The notes under the pieces were generated by a model, which saw only the letters and a list, made by a program, of their open reading frames with translations, ran no database searches and was not told where the DNA came from. A program made the translations under genes and the position numbers. A stretch of DNA of 31,433 nt from an uncultured Candidatus Melainabacteria bacterium (GTDB lineage Bacteria; Cyanobacteriota; Vampirovibrionia; Gastranaerophilales; Gastranaerophilaceae), in assembly GCA_934692665.1 (NCBI GenBank), contig CAKUUG010000020.1, positions 1 through 31,433 of the forward strand, written 5' to 3'. Below, piece by piece: positions 16,024 to 24,080 of the stretch (position 1 is its first letter; each line of letters opens with the position of its first letter).

Positions 16024-17751
16024 ATGAATATTTTTTTAAATTCTAATAGATTGTTTAACAATTTTTACAATTCAATAAATTTTAATGCAAGAAAGAAAAG
16101 CGACAACAAAACTGTAAAAGAAAATGAAAAAGCACGAGAAATAGATTCTACAGTGTCTGATGCAGAAACTTCTCTTGGAAAAGCTCAAGTTGCAATTCAA
16201 AAGAAAAAAGTTGAAATCACTCCAAAATTAAGGAAAAGAATCAACGAATTTGCAGAAAAATTTGATGTAGAACCTTCAAAATTTGAAACAATTGCAAATT
16301 CTACACCTGATTTTTTTGATAGAGATTTAGACGCTATGCACAAGCGCATCACCGATTCAGTAGAAATATTCAACATGTCAAAAGAAGAATTTGTTGAATT
16401 GGCTCTAAAGCAACCACCTATATTTTGTCAATTGCCGGAAACAATGAACAGTAACATTAACGATTCAGCGGAAATCTTTAATTTAACAAGGGAAGATTTT
16501 TTAGAAGCAGCGAAAAAACAGCCGTCATTGTTTTGTAGAGACCCAGAAACATTAAACGAAAAAGTTGACGATTCGGCAAAAACATTTAATATACCCAAAG
16601 AAAAATTTATAGAGTTAGCCCTAAAACAACCGCAATTGTTTTATAGAGATAGCAAAGCATTAGATGACAACATTGAAAATTCAGCGAAAATTTTTGATGT
16701 TAAAAAAGCGAGGTTTTTAAAAGCAGCAGAATTACAACCTTCTTTATTTACTATGAAGCCTGAAACAATGAGCAAAAATGTTGATGATTCAGCAAAAAAT
16801 TTCAAAGTTTCAAGACAAGCATACATAAAAGCAGCCCTAAAACAGCCACAATTGTTCACGCAATCGCCAAAAACACTATATAACAACGTCAAAGATTCAT
16901 CAAAAAAACTTAACCTTGAAAAAGAAGCGTTCATAAAAGCCGGATTAAGACAGCCTTCTTTATTTACAAAAAAACCTGAAACACTAAGCAACAGAGCCGA
17001 TGATTCAGCAAAAGTATTAGATGTCGCAAGAGAAGATTTTATAAAAGTAGCATTAAGACAACCTTCATTGTTTAATATAACTCCAAAAACCCTAGACAAG
17101 AAAGTCGAAGATTCGTCAAAACTTCTTAACTTAACAAGAGAAGAATTTATAAAAGCAGGAATGAGACAGCCTACTATGCTTTACCAGCTTCCTGAAACTT
17201 TGAACAACAATGTTACGGCTTCATCAAAAGCACTAAACCTCGACAAAGCAGTATTAGTAAAAGCAGCTTTAAGACAACCGGCTATCTTTACCCAATCTCC
17301 GTTAACTCTTGACAATAGAGTTAACGTTGCAGCAAAATTGTTTAATGCGGAAAGACAAGATTTTATTAATGCAGCTCTAAAACAACCGCAAGCATTTGTT
17401 ACAAAACCTGAAACTACATTCAAAAAAGCAAAAATCTATGAATATTACAAAGAACTTAACAATGTTCCAACAGATAGTCTATTGGATTGTATGTCATCAC
17501 AAGGTGACAATCATTTGTTGTTAATAATATTAGGAACATTAATCAAACAACAAACAAATATGAAACCGGTTGTGAGGGTTACTATAAAAGACAATGAATT
17601 AAAAGATTTTCTAAAAAATAACCCAAATGAATACAATCTAAAAATTCAAAACAGAGAAATAGTCACAGAAAATTTAACAAAATACGCAAAATCTCTAGAA
17701 AAAGAACTAGATAACAAAGTTAAATTTAATCTTGAAATTATTGAAGAATAA
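16024..17751 (+). CDS. Protein of eleven exactly phased 36-residue helical repeats (mTERF/TALE-like regularity)
   Basis: 575 residues from the ATG at 16024, chosen because AAAGGA sits 6 nt upstream; an ATG 33 nt earlier has none. The N-terminus (NSINFNARKKSDN) carries an ISFKG-like motif and a charged linker. Then come 11 tandem units of exactly 36 residues without one indel. The consensus is NVDDSAKxFNxxREDFIKAALKQ joined to QPSLFxxxPETL. A QP pair recurs every 36 residues (ten times), preceded by a degenerate TP unit. Residues just after QP and after LF vary between units. The pattern (hydrophobic helix, then P-x-L-F, then P-x-T-L) recalls mTERF nucleic-acid-binding repeats. The C-terminal 105 residues are non-repetitive and mixed alpha/beta. 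No membrane or signal segment. Function unknown. Confidence 0.85.
   Translation: MNIFLNSNRLFNNFYNSINFNARKKSDNKTVKENEKAREIDSTVSDAETSLGKAQVAIQKKKVEITPKLRKRINEFAEKFDVEPSKFETIANSTPDFFDRDLDAMHKRITDSVEIFNMSKEEFVELALKQPPIFCQLPETMNSNINDSAEIFNLTREDFLEAAKKQPSLFCRDPETLNEKVDDSAKTFNIPKEKFIELALKQPQLFYRDSKALDDNIENSAKIFDVKKARFLKAAELQPSLFTMKPETMSKNVDDSAKNFKVSRQAYIKAALKQPQLFTQSPKTLYNNVKDSSKKLNLEKEAFIKAGLRQPSLFTKKPETLSNRADDSAKVLDVAREDFIKVALRQPSLFNITPKTLDKKVEDSSKLLNLTREEFIKAGMRQPTMLYQLPETLNNNVTASSKALNLDKAVLVKAALRQPAIFTQSPLTLDNRVNVAAKLFNAERQDFINAALKQPQAFVTKPETTFKKAKIYEYYKELNNVPTDSLLDCMSSQGDNHLLLIILGTLIKQQTNMKPVVRVTIKDNELKDFLKNNPNEYNLKIQNREIVTENLTKYAKSLEKELDNKVKFNLEIIEE
16243..17430 (+). repeat. Eleven 108-bp coding repeats (36 codons each)
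   Basis: Protein-level tandem repeat inside the gene at 16024-17751. The unit boundary is arbitrary. The QP (or TP) dipeptide marks each unit every 108 bp from about 16303 onward. DNA copies have diverged much more than the protein pattern, so the array is old and kept by selection rather than a recent expansion. Confidence 0.85.
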
Positions 17752-17763
17752 AATTAATTTGTT

Positions 17764-19941
17764 TTACATTTCTTGCATATAAATTGTATATAGATTACGT
17801 CCTTCAACATCTTCTATTGCTTTATGCAAGACTCTAAATTCTTGGTTTGCTCTGTAAATCGCCTCATCTGCACCATATTTACCTTCACCTGTATCAAAAG
17901 CTTTTGTTTCAAGATTTTTTGGATAAACAACAAATTTTACATTCCTATTTGGATTAGAATCACTGAAATTATTACCAAAAATTTGTTCTGCACCAGATAT
18001 TGTTTTTGCAAAAGATTGAATATTGTCATATTTGTAGATTTCGCCAGCTTCAGGAAAATTTTCAAAGAATTCTTCCGGCTCAATGATTAGCAACCAACGA
18101 GCCAACGGCCCATATTCCCCCTCTGGTATTTTATACCTATCGCAAGAATACTGTAACATTTTACTTGCCAATTGTCCATCTGCAATATTGACCCCTTCTA
18201 TGTATTTTTTAAGCCACAAGTTAGCTAGCGTTTTGTTACTTTCAGTACTTGAAACGTTATTTCCACAAGAGCGAATTTTGGATAAAATTTGTTCTCTTTC
18301 GTCTTCTGTAATTTCAGGAAGTTCTATTTCTTCTGAAACTTCATCAAACTCCAATTGTGAAGAAATCGCTTTCAATTTTTCTATTTCTTGTTGATATTGT
18401 TCATCATCCAGCAGTGCAGCTTTCGAATAATCATATTTTGGAACTTTAAAAGAAGCTAATTCCAATGCTTTTGAATAAGCGGTTTCATCTAAGTCTTTTA
18501 TTTTCCTTGCTATTTGAAAATCTTTAGTCCCTACACTAATTGCGGTTTTAATTTTTTCCAGTTGTTCTTTGGTTAATCCTTCTATTATCATGTCATTTAG
18601 GCTGGTTGGGTTTGTGCCTACATTTAAAAGTTCTACTGTTTTTTCATATACTCCATTTTTTGATAAAAATACAGCTTTTTTAGCTTCACAACCCAAATCA
18701 ATCAAATTTAGTGCTTTTTCATATTGTTCATCATCTAATTTTACTAATAGAATAAGTGCATTATAATCCTTTGAAACACCATCAGATAGCATTTGTTTTA
18801 CTTTTTCAAATTCAGAAACTTTTAAATCAGATAAAACTTTTGCCTTTGGAAAAATTTTAGAACTGACATCTAGTTCTTGAGATATAAGCGAAGCAAATCT
18901 ATCACATGCAACATCATCTTTTGCATAATCTTTTACAATTTCATATCTTCTATAATAAGGGGTAATGTTATCAGGAAGAGAAGTCTTAAACATCTTCATT
19001 GCATTATTAAAAAGTCGTTCATCTGTTGCAAAATTAATAGTAGTGCCATCTTTTTTTATTGGAGAAAGAATATAAGATTGAGATTTCAAAAAAGGAATTA
19101 ATGAATAAGCTCTTTTAAGCTCTTCATCATTCAAAGAATACAAAGATTCAGGATTGAAATCATCAATTGCTCCGCCAAGTTTTCTAAATTCGAATAATTT
19201 TGAATACTGTTCTTCAGGGAGTTTTGTATATTTAATTGCATATTTTATATCTATTTTATTTCCATTATAGTTAGGATCTGCTTTTAGGAAATTTATTATT
19301 TTTTTATATTCATCATCATCCAAATCAGAAATATCTGATAGCTGGTTTCCTTGATTGATAGTTCCTCCGCTTTTTAATATCGAAATTAATTTGTTGTACG
19401 ATGTATCATCTTCTTCATTTTCACACGCAGAAATCAAAGACTCTATACAGTTTTTTTCGACTCCAAAACTTTCTAAAGCTTTTATCTTTTCTTCCTTTGG
19501 AATTTTAATAGGTTTTGTTTCTTGAATTTTAACGAGAGTAGTTAACTCTTGAGTTTCTATTGGTTCTTCTTTTGAAATTGTAGTATCTTCTATTGAAGTT
19601 TGGTTGTTTGGCGTAATTTTTGTTAGTGAAACAATTACATTGTCGTTTGTTAAAAAATGATTATTTGGTGTAATTTTTGTTAGTGAAACAATTTCATTAT
19701 CGTTCGTTGAAGATTGGTTATTTGGTATTTGTTCAGCGGTTTTAGAATTTTTAAAAATTTCAACAACAGAATTTACAAGTTTTGAAAAAGACGTCTTATT
19801 GTTTTGTTTTTGATTTGTTTTAGCTTTACTAGATAAAAACTCATCAGATTCTTGTTTTATTGCAGCATTTTGCTGGCTATTTATAGGTTTTTCTGCTTTT
19901 AAATTAAATTCCTGCTTTATTCCATTTATATTTTTAATCAT
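17764..19941 (-). CDS. Repeat protein with C-terminal ADP-ribosyltransferase-like domain (candidate effector/toxin)
   Basis: 725 residues. Residues 1-150 are low-complexity with two 19-residue repeats. Residues about 155-535 carry helical units with an L-D-D-E-x-Y-x-K-A-L-x-L pattern (e.g. LDDDEY 207, LPEEQY 241, LNDEEL 270, LDDEQY 402, LTKEQL 456, LDETAY 484, LDDEQY 511). The last 130 residues resemble the R-S-E class of ADP-ribosyltransferases (exoenzyme/VIP2 type): R615 in GPLARWLL, then GEIYKYDNIQSFAKTISGAE (S643-F-A at the STS position), a core strand VKFVVYP, and GADEAIYRANQEFRVL with E693 as candidate catalytic Glu. The ExE first residue would be Ala (A691). No signal peptide. It is convergent with the 36-residue repeat gene (12-nt gap). 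The domain call is by eye and needs a profile search. Confidence 0.65.
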   Translation of the reverse strand: MIKNINGIKQEFNLKAEKPINSQQNAAIKQESDEFLSSKAKTNQKQNNKTSFSKLVNSVVEIFKNSKTAEQIPNNQSSTNDNEIVSLTKITPNNHFLTNDNVIVSLTKITPNNQTSIEDTTISKEEPIETQELTTLVKIQETKPIKIPKEEKIKALESFGVEKNCIESLISACENEEDDTSYNKLISILKSGGTINQGNQLSDISDLDDDEYKKIINFLKADPNYNGNKIDIKYAIKYTKLPEEQYSKLFEFRKLGGAIDDFNPESLYSLNDEELKRAYSLIPFLKSQSYILSPIKKDGTTINFATDERLFNNAMKMFKTSLPDNITPYYRRYEIVKDYAKDDVACDRFASLISQELDVSSKIFPKAKVLSDLKVSEFEKVKQMLSDGVSKDYNALILLVKLDDEQYEKALNLIDLGCEAKKAVFLSKNGVYEKTVELLNVGTNPTSLNDMIIEGLTKEQLEKIKTAISVGTKDFQIARKIKDLDETAYSKALELASFKVPKYDYSKAALLDDEQYQQEIEKLKAISSQLEFDEVSEEIELPEITEDEREQILSKIRSCGNNVSSTESNKTLANLWLKKYIEGVNIADGQLASKMLQYSCDRYKIPEGEYGPLARWLLIIEPEEFFENFPEAGEIYKYDNIQSFAKTISGAEQIFGNNFSDSNPNRNVKFVVYPKNLETKAFDTGEGKYGADEAIYRANQEFRVLHKAIEDVEGRNLYTIYMQEM
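19612..19725 (-). repeat. Two 57-bp coding repeats (19 residues)
   Basis: Within the N-terminal linker, residues 73-91 and 92-110 repeat as PNN-x5-NDN-x-IVSLTKIT. The DNA copies are nearly identical over about 25 bp blocks, suggesting recent duplication or slippage. Confidence 0.75.
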
Positions 19942-20051
19942 TTTTAGCCCAAATGTTATATATAAATAAATAAAAACAAAACAAATGTTTATATTAACTA
20001 ATTGTTAAGATAATTAAAGATAAGCAAACCTCTTCACCAAAAATAAACATT

Positions 20052-20076
20052 AAAAAACCCTCTACATAAGAGGGTT
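20052..20076 (-). terminator. Intrinsic terminator downstream of tRNA-Ser
   Basis: On the minus strand, AACCCTC and GAGGGTT form a 7-bp stem around a 7-nt loop (20056-20076), followed by a T-run (20057-20052). It ends tRNA-Ser transcription before the minus-strand gene at 19941. Confidence 0.85.
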
Positions 20077-20082
20077 CAAAAA

Positions 20083-20169
20083 AGGAGGAACTGGGATTCG
20101 AACCCAGGGAACACTCGCATGCTCGACGGTTTTCAAGACCGCTCCGATCAACCACTCCGGCATTCCTCC
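20083..20169 (-). tRNA. tRNA-Ser(UGA)
   Basis: Minus strand. Acceptor stem GGAGGAA/TTCCTCC; anticodon stem-loop CGGTCTTGAAAACCG with anticodon TGA; long variable arm; T-arm CTGGGTTCGAATCCCAG. The discriminator base is T (U73) and CCA is not encoded. Most bacterial tRNA-Ser have G73; U73 is what I recall for plastid trnS-UGA. Confidence 0.95.
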
Positions 20170-20256
20170 GAAAGTTACTTTTATATAATAGAACAAATAT
20201 TTTTGCTTGTAAAGTACTTTTTTCAATATTTATTAGTATTTTCTTAAAAAATTTCT

Positions 20257-20262
20257 TATAAT
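20257..20262 (+). promoter_or_regulatory. -10 box 11 nt before the GT-C gene start
   Basis: A perfect TATAAT is followed 11 nt later by the ATG at 20274, leaving a predicted 5' leader of only about 5 nt and no Shine-Dalgarno. No good -35 seen. Confidence 0.45.
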
Positions 20263-20273
20263 ATACTAAAGCT

Positions 20274-21959
20274 ATGGGAAAATTATCAACAAGTCTTTTT
20301 AATCTATCGGATAAAATTCTTAATTTTGCACAAAATTTCGAAAAAATTCCAAACAAAAACCCGGAAATTGTAGCTCTGGTACTTTATCCTATTTTGTATT
20401 GGATTTTTACTATATTCCATGAGCCTTGGTTTGATGAAGCACAATCTTGGCAAATTGCAAAATGTGCGACATACTCTGATATTTTGTTTTATTTGCCACA
20501 TTTTGAAGGACATCCGCCTTTTTGGCATTTGTTGTTATCTATTTTTGCAAAAAACAACTTTCCATACGAAATAACAATAAAATCAATTGCATTTGTTTTT
20601 TCTTATATTACGGCTTTTTTTATTGTTTTAAAAGCACCGTTTTTTAGAATCATAAAGATACTTTTGCCTTTTACATATTTTTTGTTCTATCATTACGCAA
20701 TAATTTCAAGACCATATTGTATGATGATGCTGGCTTTTTGTTTGCTTGCAATAAATTATGAAAAAAAATCGATAAAATACGCACTGTCTTTAATATTTTT
20801 ATCTTTGTGTCACGCTTATACTTTTGTTATTTCTGCTTTTATAACGTTTGTGTGGTTCATTGAAGAAATCAAAAAGAAATCAACAAAAAACATTTTTTCT
20901 TTTGTAATTTTAGCGGTATTTTATATTTTACTTGCAATAACGATATTTCCGTCAAAAGAAGCGTTTGCGATGGCGGATGGTTTTAAAAATACTTTTTTTG
21001 AAAAAATTCTTTATACTTTTTTTGCAATACCGAGTGATAGCGTAATCACTTTTGTAAACACAGGAAAATATATATCGCCGTGTGATTTGGTTTCAGGGAT
21101 TTTTTGCGGTTTTATTATTTTGTGGTTTTTATATTTTTACACAAAAAAAAGCAATGTTTTCTTAACTTTTATCATTCCATATATCCCTTTTGCATTACTT
21201 TCGACCAAATATTTTTATCTTCATCATAGCGGAATTGCTTTGTGTTTTATAATTTTTATTGCTTGGGTTGAAACAAACAAACGCAAAAACACAAACACAA
21301 CTTCAAAAATAGAAAAAACAGTGAACAAATACTTTGCTTTGTTTATTTTTATAGTTATGTTTTCAAATCTGTACTTGTCGCTCAAAAGCTGCATTTTAGA
21401 CGTTTTTATAGAATATTCAACAGGGAAAAAAGAAGCAGCTTTTATTAAAGAACATCATCTAGATAATTACAAAATAATGGTTGAGTGGGGAACGGAAACA
21501 GTTGTTAACACAAATATAAACGGCATAAGCTTGTGTCTTGCACCATATTTTGAAAAAAATATTTTCTACAATTTTAACTACAAATTTCCCGAAAAAAATT
21601 ATGTAATTCACAAACTTGTATCCAAAAAAGAAATAGAAGAAACCTACAAAGATTGGAGAAAGTTTGGATTTCCTGATGTTCTTGTCGGGAATGTGTCTTT
21701 AGAAGAAGTTTTTGGCGAAAATATTATAGATAATTATGTTGTTGTTTATTCAAGCAACTATTCGTATATACACAAGGGTTTACCTATGTTTGACAACGTA
21801 AAAAACATAATGGTCAAAAAGGAACTTGCCGAAAAACTAAACCTAAAAAAGGTTACACCGGATGTAAAAAATTACAAAGCTGATTTGTTTAGAATTACTA
21901 CATGGGTTTTTTGTAGAATTTTTGATTTAGAAGATAAAATCAAAGGAGAAATAAAATGA
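20274..21959 (+). CDS. Polytopic membrane protein, GT-C-type glycosyltransferase-like (paralogue of 13746-15203)
   Basis: 561 residues with about 10-11 membrane segments in the first 370 residues and a soluble, probably extracytoplasmic C-terminal domain of about 190. The first loop has EPWFDEAQSW (D54-E55), then HFEGHPPFWHLLL (the EGHPP block), and later an ISRPYCMMML segment. These blocks match the family of polyprenyl-phosphate-sugar glycosyltransferases (GT39/GT83-like). It overlaps the downstream flavoprotein gene by 4 nt (ATGA), so the two should be made together. A flavoprotein of that kind beside a GT-C enzyme fits synthesis of a modified sugar lipid and its transfer outside. The acceptor is unknown. 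No Shine-Dalgarno. Confidence 0.78.
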   Translation: MGKLSTSLFNLSDKILNFAQNFEKIPNKNPEIVALVLYPILYWIFTIFHEPWFDEAQSWQIAKCATYSDILFYLPHFEGHPPFWHLLLSIFAKNNFPYEITIKSIAFVFSYITAFFIVLKAPFFRIIKILLPFTYFLFYHYAIISRPYCMMMLAFCLLAINYEKKSIKYALSLIFLSLCHAYTFVISAFITFVWFIEEIKKKSTKNIFSFVILAVFYILLAITIFPSKEAFAMADGFKNTFFEKILYTFFAIPSDSVITFVNTGKYISPCDLVSGIFCGFIILWFLYFYTKKSNVFLTFIIPYIPFALLSTKYFYLHHSGIALCFIIFIAWVETNKRKNTNTTSKIEKTVNKYFALFIFIVMFSNLYLSLKSCILDVFIEYSTGKKEAAFIKEHHLDNYKIMVEWGTETVVNTNINGISLCLAPYFEKNIFYNFNYKFPEKNYVIHKLVSKKEIEETYKDWRKFGFPDVLVGNVSLEEVFGENIIDNYVVVYSSNYSYIHKGLPMFDNVKNIMVKKELAEKLNLKKVTPDVKNYKADLFRITTWVFCRIFDLEDKIKGEIK

Positions 21960-23506
21960 AAAAAACCATTGCAATTATTGGTGCAGGGCCTGCGGGATTG
22001 AGTTGCGCTTATGAAATATTAAAAAATTCAAGCGACTTCAATGTGGTAATTTTTGAAGAAACGTCATTTATTGGCGGAATTTCAAGAACCGTTAACCACA
22101 AAGGCAACAGAATGGATATAGGCGGACACAGGTTTTTTTCAAAAGACGAAAGCATCGTAAAATGGTGGCTTGAGATTTTACCTTTACAAAATCAACAAAC
22201 ACTTGATGATATTTTATTAAACCAAGAAAAAAAACTTCCTCTTTTGGGTTTAGACCCTGAAAAAGAAGACAATGTAACACTTATAAGAAACAGGGTTTCA
22301 AGAATTTTTTACAATCAAAAGTTTTTCGATTACCCAATCAAAATGAAAGCTCAAACGATAAAAAATTTGGGATTAAAAACAACATTTTTAGCCGGTTTTA
22401 GTTATTTGTTTTCAACAATTAAAAAAAGAAAAGAAAAATCGCTAGAAGACTTTTATATAAATCGTTTCGGGCAAAAATTGTATTCAATGTTTTTTGAAGG
22501 ATACACAGAAAAGCTCTGGGGCAGGCACCCAAAAAACATTTCTCCTGATTGGGGAAGACAAAGAGTAAAAGGGCTTTCTATTTTTGGGATTTTAAAAGAC
22601 ATATTTTTTAAGATTTTTCCTTTTATAAATCACAAAGTTGAAACTTCTTTGATAGAAGAATTTTATTATCCAAAATTCGGCCCCGGGCAATTATGGGAAG
22701 AAGTTGCCAAAAAGATAGAAGAAATGGGAGGAAAAATAGAATTTAATTCAAAAGTAGTTGAATTAAACAACGAAAACAATAAAATAAAATCCATCTCTTA
22801 TATCAAAAACAACGAGAAAAAAACATTTGATACAGACTATGTTGTTTCGTCTATGCCTTTAAAAGATTTGGTTTTGGCGACAAAAAATACACCTTCAGAC
22901 ATTCAAAAAATCGCAGACAATCTTCCATATAGAGATTTCGTGACTGTTGGGATTTTAGTTAAAGATATAAATCTGAAAAACAAAACAAAAATAAAAACGT
23001 TCAAAGAAAGAATTCCGGACTGTTGGATATATGTACAAGATACATCCGTAAAACTGGGAAGAATGCAGTTTTTTAACAATTGGTCACCATATTTGGTAAA
23101 AGATTACAAAAACACACAGTGGATTGGGCTTGAATATTTTTGCCAAGAAAATGATAGTTTTTGGAATATGAAAGAAGATGACATATTAGATTTTGTTGCA
23201 AACGAATTGAAAAATATGAAAATCATCAATTCTAAAGAAGAAATCCTTGATTTTCATAGAGAAAGAGTAAAAAAAGCCTATCCTGCGTATTTTGATTCAT
23301 ACAAAGATATCGACAAAATAATTGATTTTACAAATTCTAAAGAAAATTTATTCTGCATCGGAAGAAATGGTCAACACAGGTACAACAATATGGACCATTC
23401 GACAAAAACAGGATTTTTAGCAGCAGAAGCTATTCTTCAAAACAAATTAAACAAAAATGAAATCTGGAATGTAAATACAGAAAAAGAATACCACGAAACA
23501 AAATAG
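21956..23506 (+). CDS. FAD-dependent oxidoreductase, protoporphyrinogen-oxidase / UDP-galactopyranose-mutase-like
   Basis: 516 residues. The N-terminal Rossmann FAD site reads AIIGAGPAGLSCAYEIL with the ribose-binding Glu at the end of the next strand (VVIFEETSFIGGISRT). The second block DIGGHRFFSKDESIVKWW and the middle block GYTEKLWGRHPKNISPDWG belong to a subfamily often found in surface-polysaccharide loci. The C-terminal FAD block is LFCIGRNGQHRYNNMDHS. A clear Shine-Dalgarno (AAAGGAG) lies inside the end of the GT-C gene, which it overlaps by 4 nt. Likely cytosolic, acting on an activated sugar or polyprenyl sugar. The reaction itself cannot be told from the sequence. HemG/HemY function is unlikely given the context. 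Confidence 0.85.
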   Translation: MKKTIAIIGAGPAGLSCAYEILKNSSDFNVVIFEETSFIGGISRTVNHKGNRMDIGGHRFFSKDESIVKWWLEILPLQNQQTLDDILLNQEKKLPLLGLDPEKEDNVTLIRNRVSRIFYNQKFFDYPIKMKAQTIKNLGLKTTFLAGFSYLFSTIKKRKEKSLEDFYINRFGQKLYSMFFEGYTEKLWGRHPKNISPDWGRQRVKGLSIFGILKDIFFKIFPFINHKVETSLIEEFYYPKFGPGQLWEEVAKKIEEMGGKIEFNSKVVELNNENNKIKSISYIKNNEKKTFDTDYVVSSMPLKDLVLATKNTPSDIQKIADNLPYRDFVTVGILVKDINLKNKTKIKTFKERIPDCWIYVQDTSVKLGRMQFFNNWSPYLVKDYKNTQWIGLEYFCQENDSFWNMKEDDILDFVANELKNMKIINSKEEILDFHRERVKKAYPAYFDSYKDIDKIIDFTNSKENLFCIGRNGQHRYNNMDHSTKTGFLAAEAILQNKLNKNEIWNVNTEKEYHETK

Positions 23507-23532
23507 CGGAAACTTTTGTTTTCCGCTATTTT
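23501..23532 (+). terminator. Bidirectional intrinsic terminator
   Basis: A 12-bp stem AAATAGCGGAAA (23501-23512) with TTTCCGCTATTT (23520-23531) and loop ACTTTTG, ending in T's on both strands. It separates the flavoprotein gene, whose stop lies inside the stem, from the convergent Skp-like gene. Confidence 0.9.
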
Positions 23533-23553
23533 AAAAAACTTAAAAATTGATTT

Positions 23554-23994
23554 TTATTTTCCGTTTAATGCTCTAATTACTTTATCTGTCAAATCTACAC
23601 CACCAAAAAATACCACTGATTGTTCAACAACGGTATCAACATTGTTTGACATTGCGACTTGTTTTATTGTCGCTTTGATTGTAGCATCGATTTCGTTTTC
23701 TTTCTTTTCTTTTAGTTTAAGAAGTGCTTCTTGACGACGTACAAGTTCTTTTTCTGTTGCATCTTCAAAATTTTTCTTTTCTAAAGGAGTAGAGAGCTTT
23801 TTGTATTCTCTGGTTTTGTCCAGTTTAAAACGTTCAATTTCTGAATATTTGTCAGAAATTTCATCAGAAACCGTTTTTACTCTTGCATAATTGTCAACAA
23901 CTTTGTCAAAATCTACAACTCCTATTATTTCTGCATTTGCACTTGCAAACATTAAAGAAAGAGCAACCATACTCAAGCCTAAAATTTTTTTCAT
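23554..23994 (-). CDS. OmpH/Skp-family periplasmic chaperone
   Basis: 146 residues. A typical signal peptide MKKILGLSMVALSLMFASANA has an Ala-x-Ala cleavage site near residue 21. The mature start EIIGVVDFDKVVDNYA is the usual beginning of Skp-like proteins (xxxVDxxKV). A long charged helical region (about 40-105, KLDKTREYKKL, RRQEALLKLKEKKENEI) would form the two-helix tentacles. The C-terminus returns to the beta body (VVFFGGVDLTDKVI). The family escorts outer-membrane proteins across the periplasm, so the cell probably has an outer membrane. AAGGAG precedes the ATG. It is divergent from two acyltransferase genes. Confidence 0.9.
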   Translation of the reverse strand: MKKILGLSMVALSLMFASANAEIIGVVDFDKVVDNYARVKTVSDEISDKYSEIERFKLDKTREYKKLSTPLEKKNFEDATEKELVRRQEALLKLKEKKENEIDATIKATIKQVAMSNNVDTVVEQSVVFFGGVDLTDKVIRALNGK

Positions 23995-24080
23995 TCTTTT
24001 CTCCTTTGAACAAATATAGCCAAGACATATTTTATTTTTTCAGTATAATTATAGCATAAGGGAGTAAACCAGAAAACAAT

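Noticed and set aside
16641..17099. 152-codon minus ORF with a repetitive sequence
   Set aside because: Antisense of the 36-residue repeats; its regularity is inherited from the sense strand.
17764..17780. Possible terminator between the convergent repeat genes
   Set aside because: No stem with a T-run can be drawn in the 12-bp gap or just around it.
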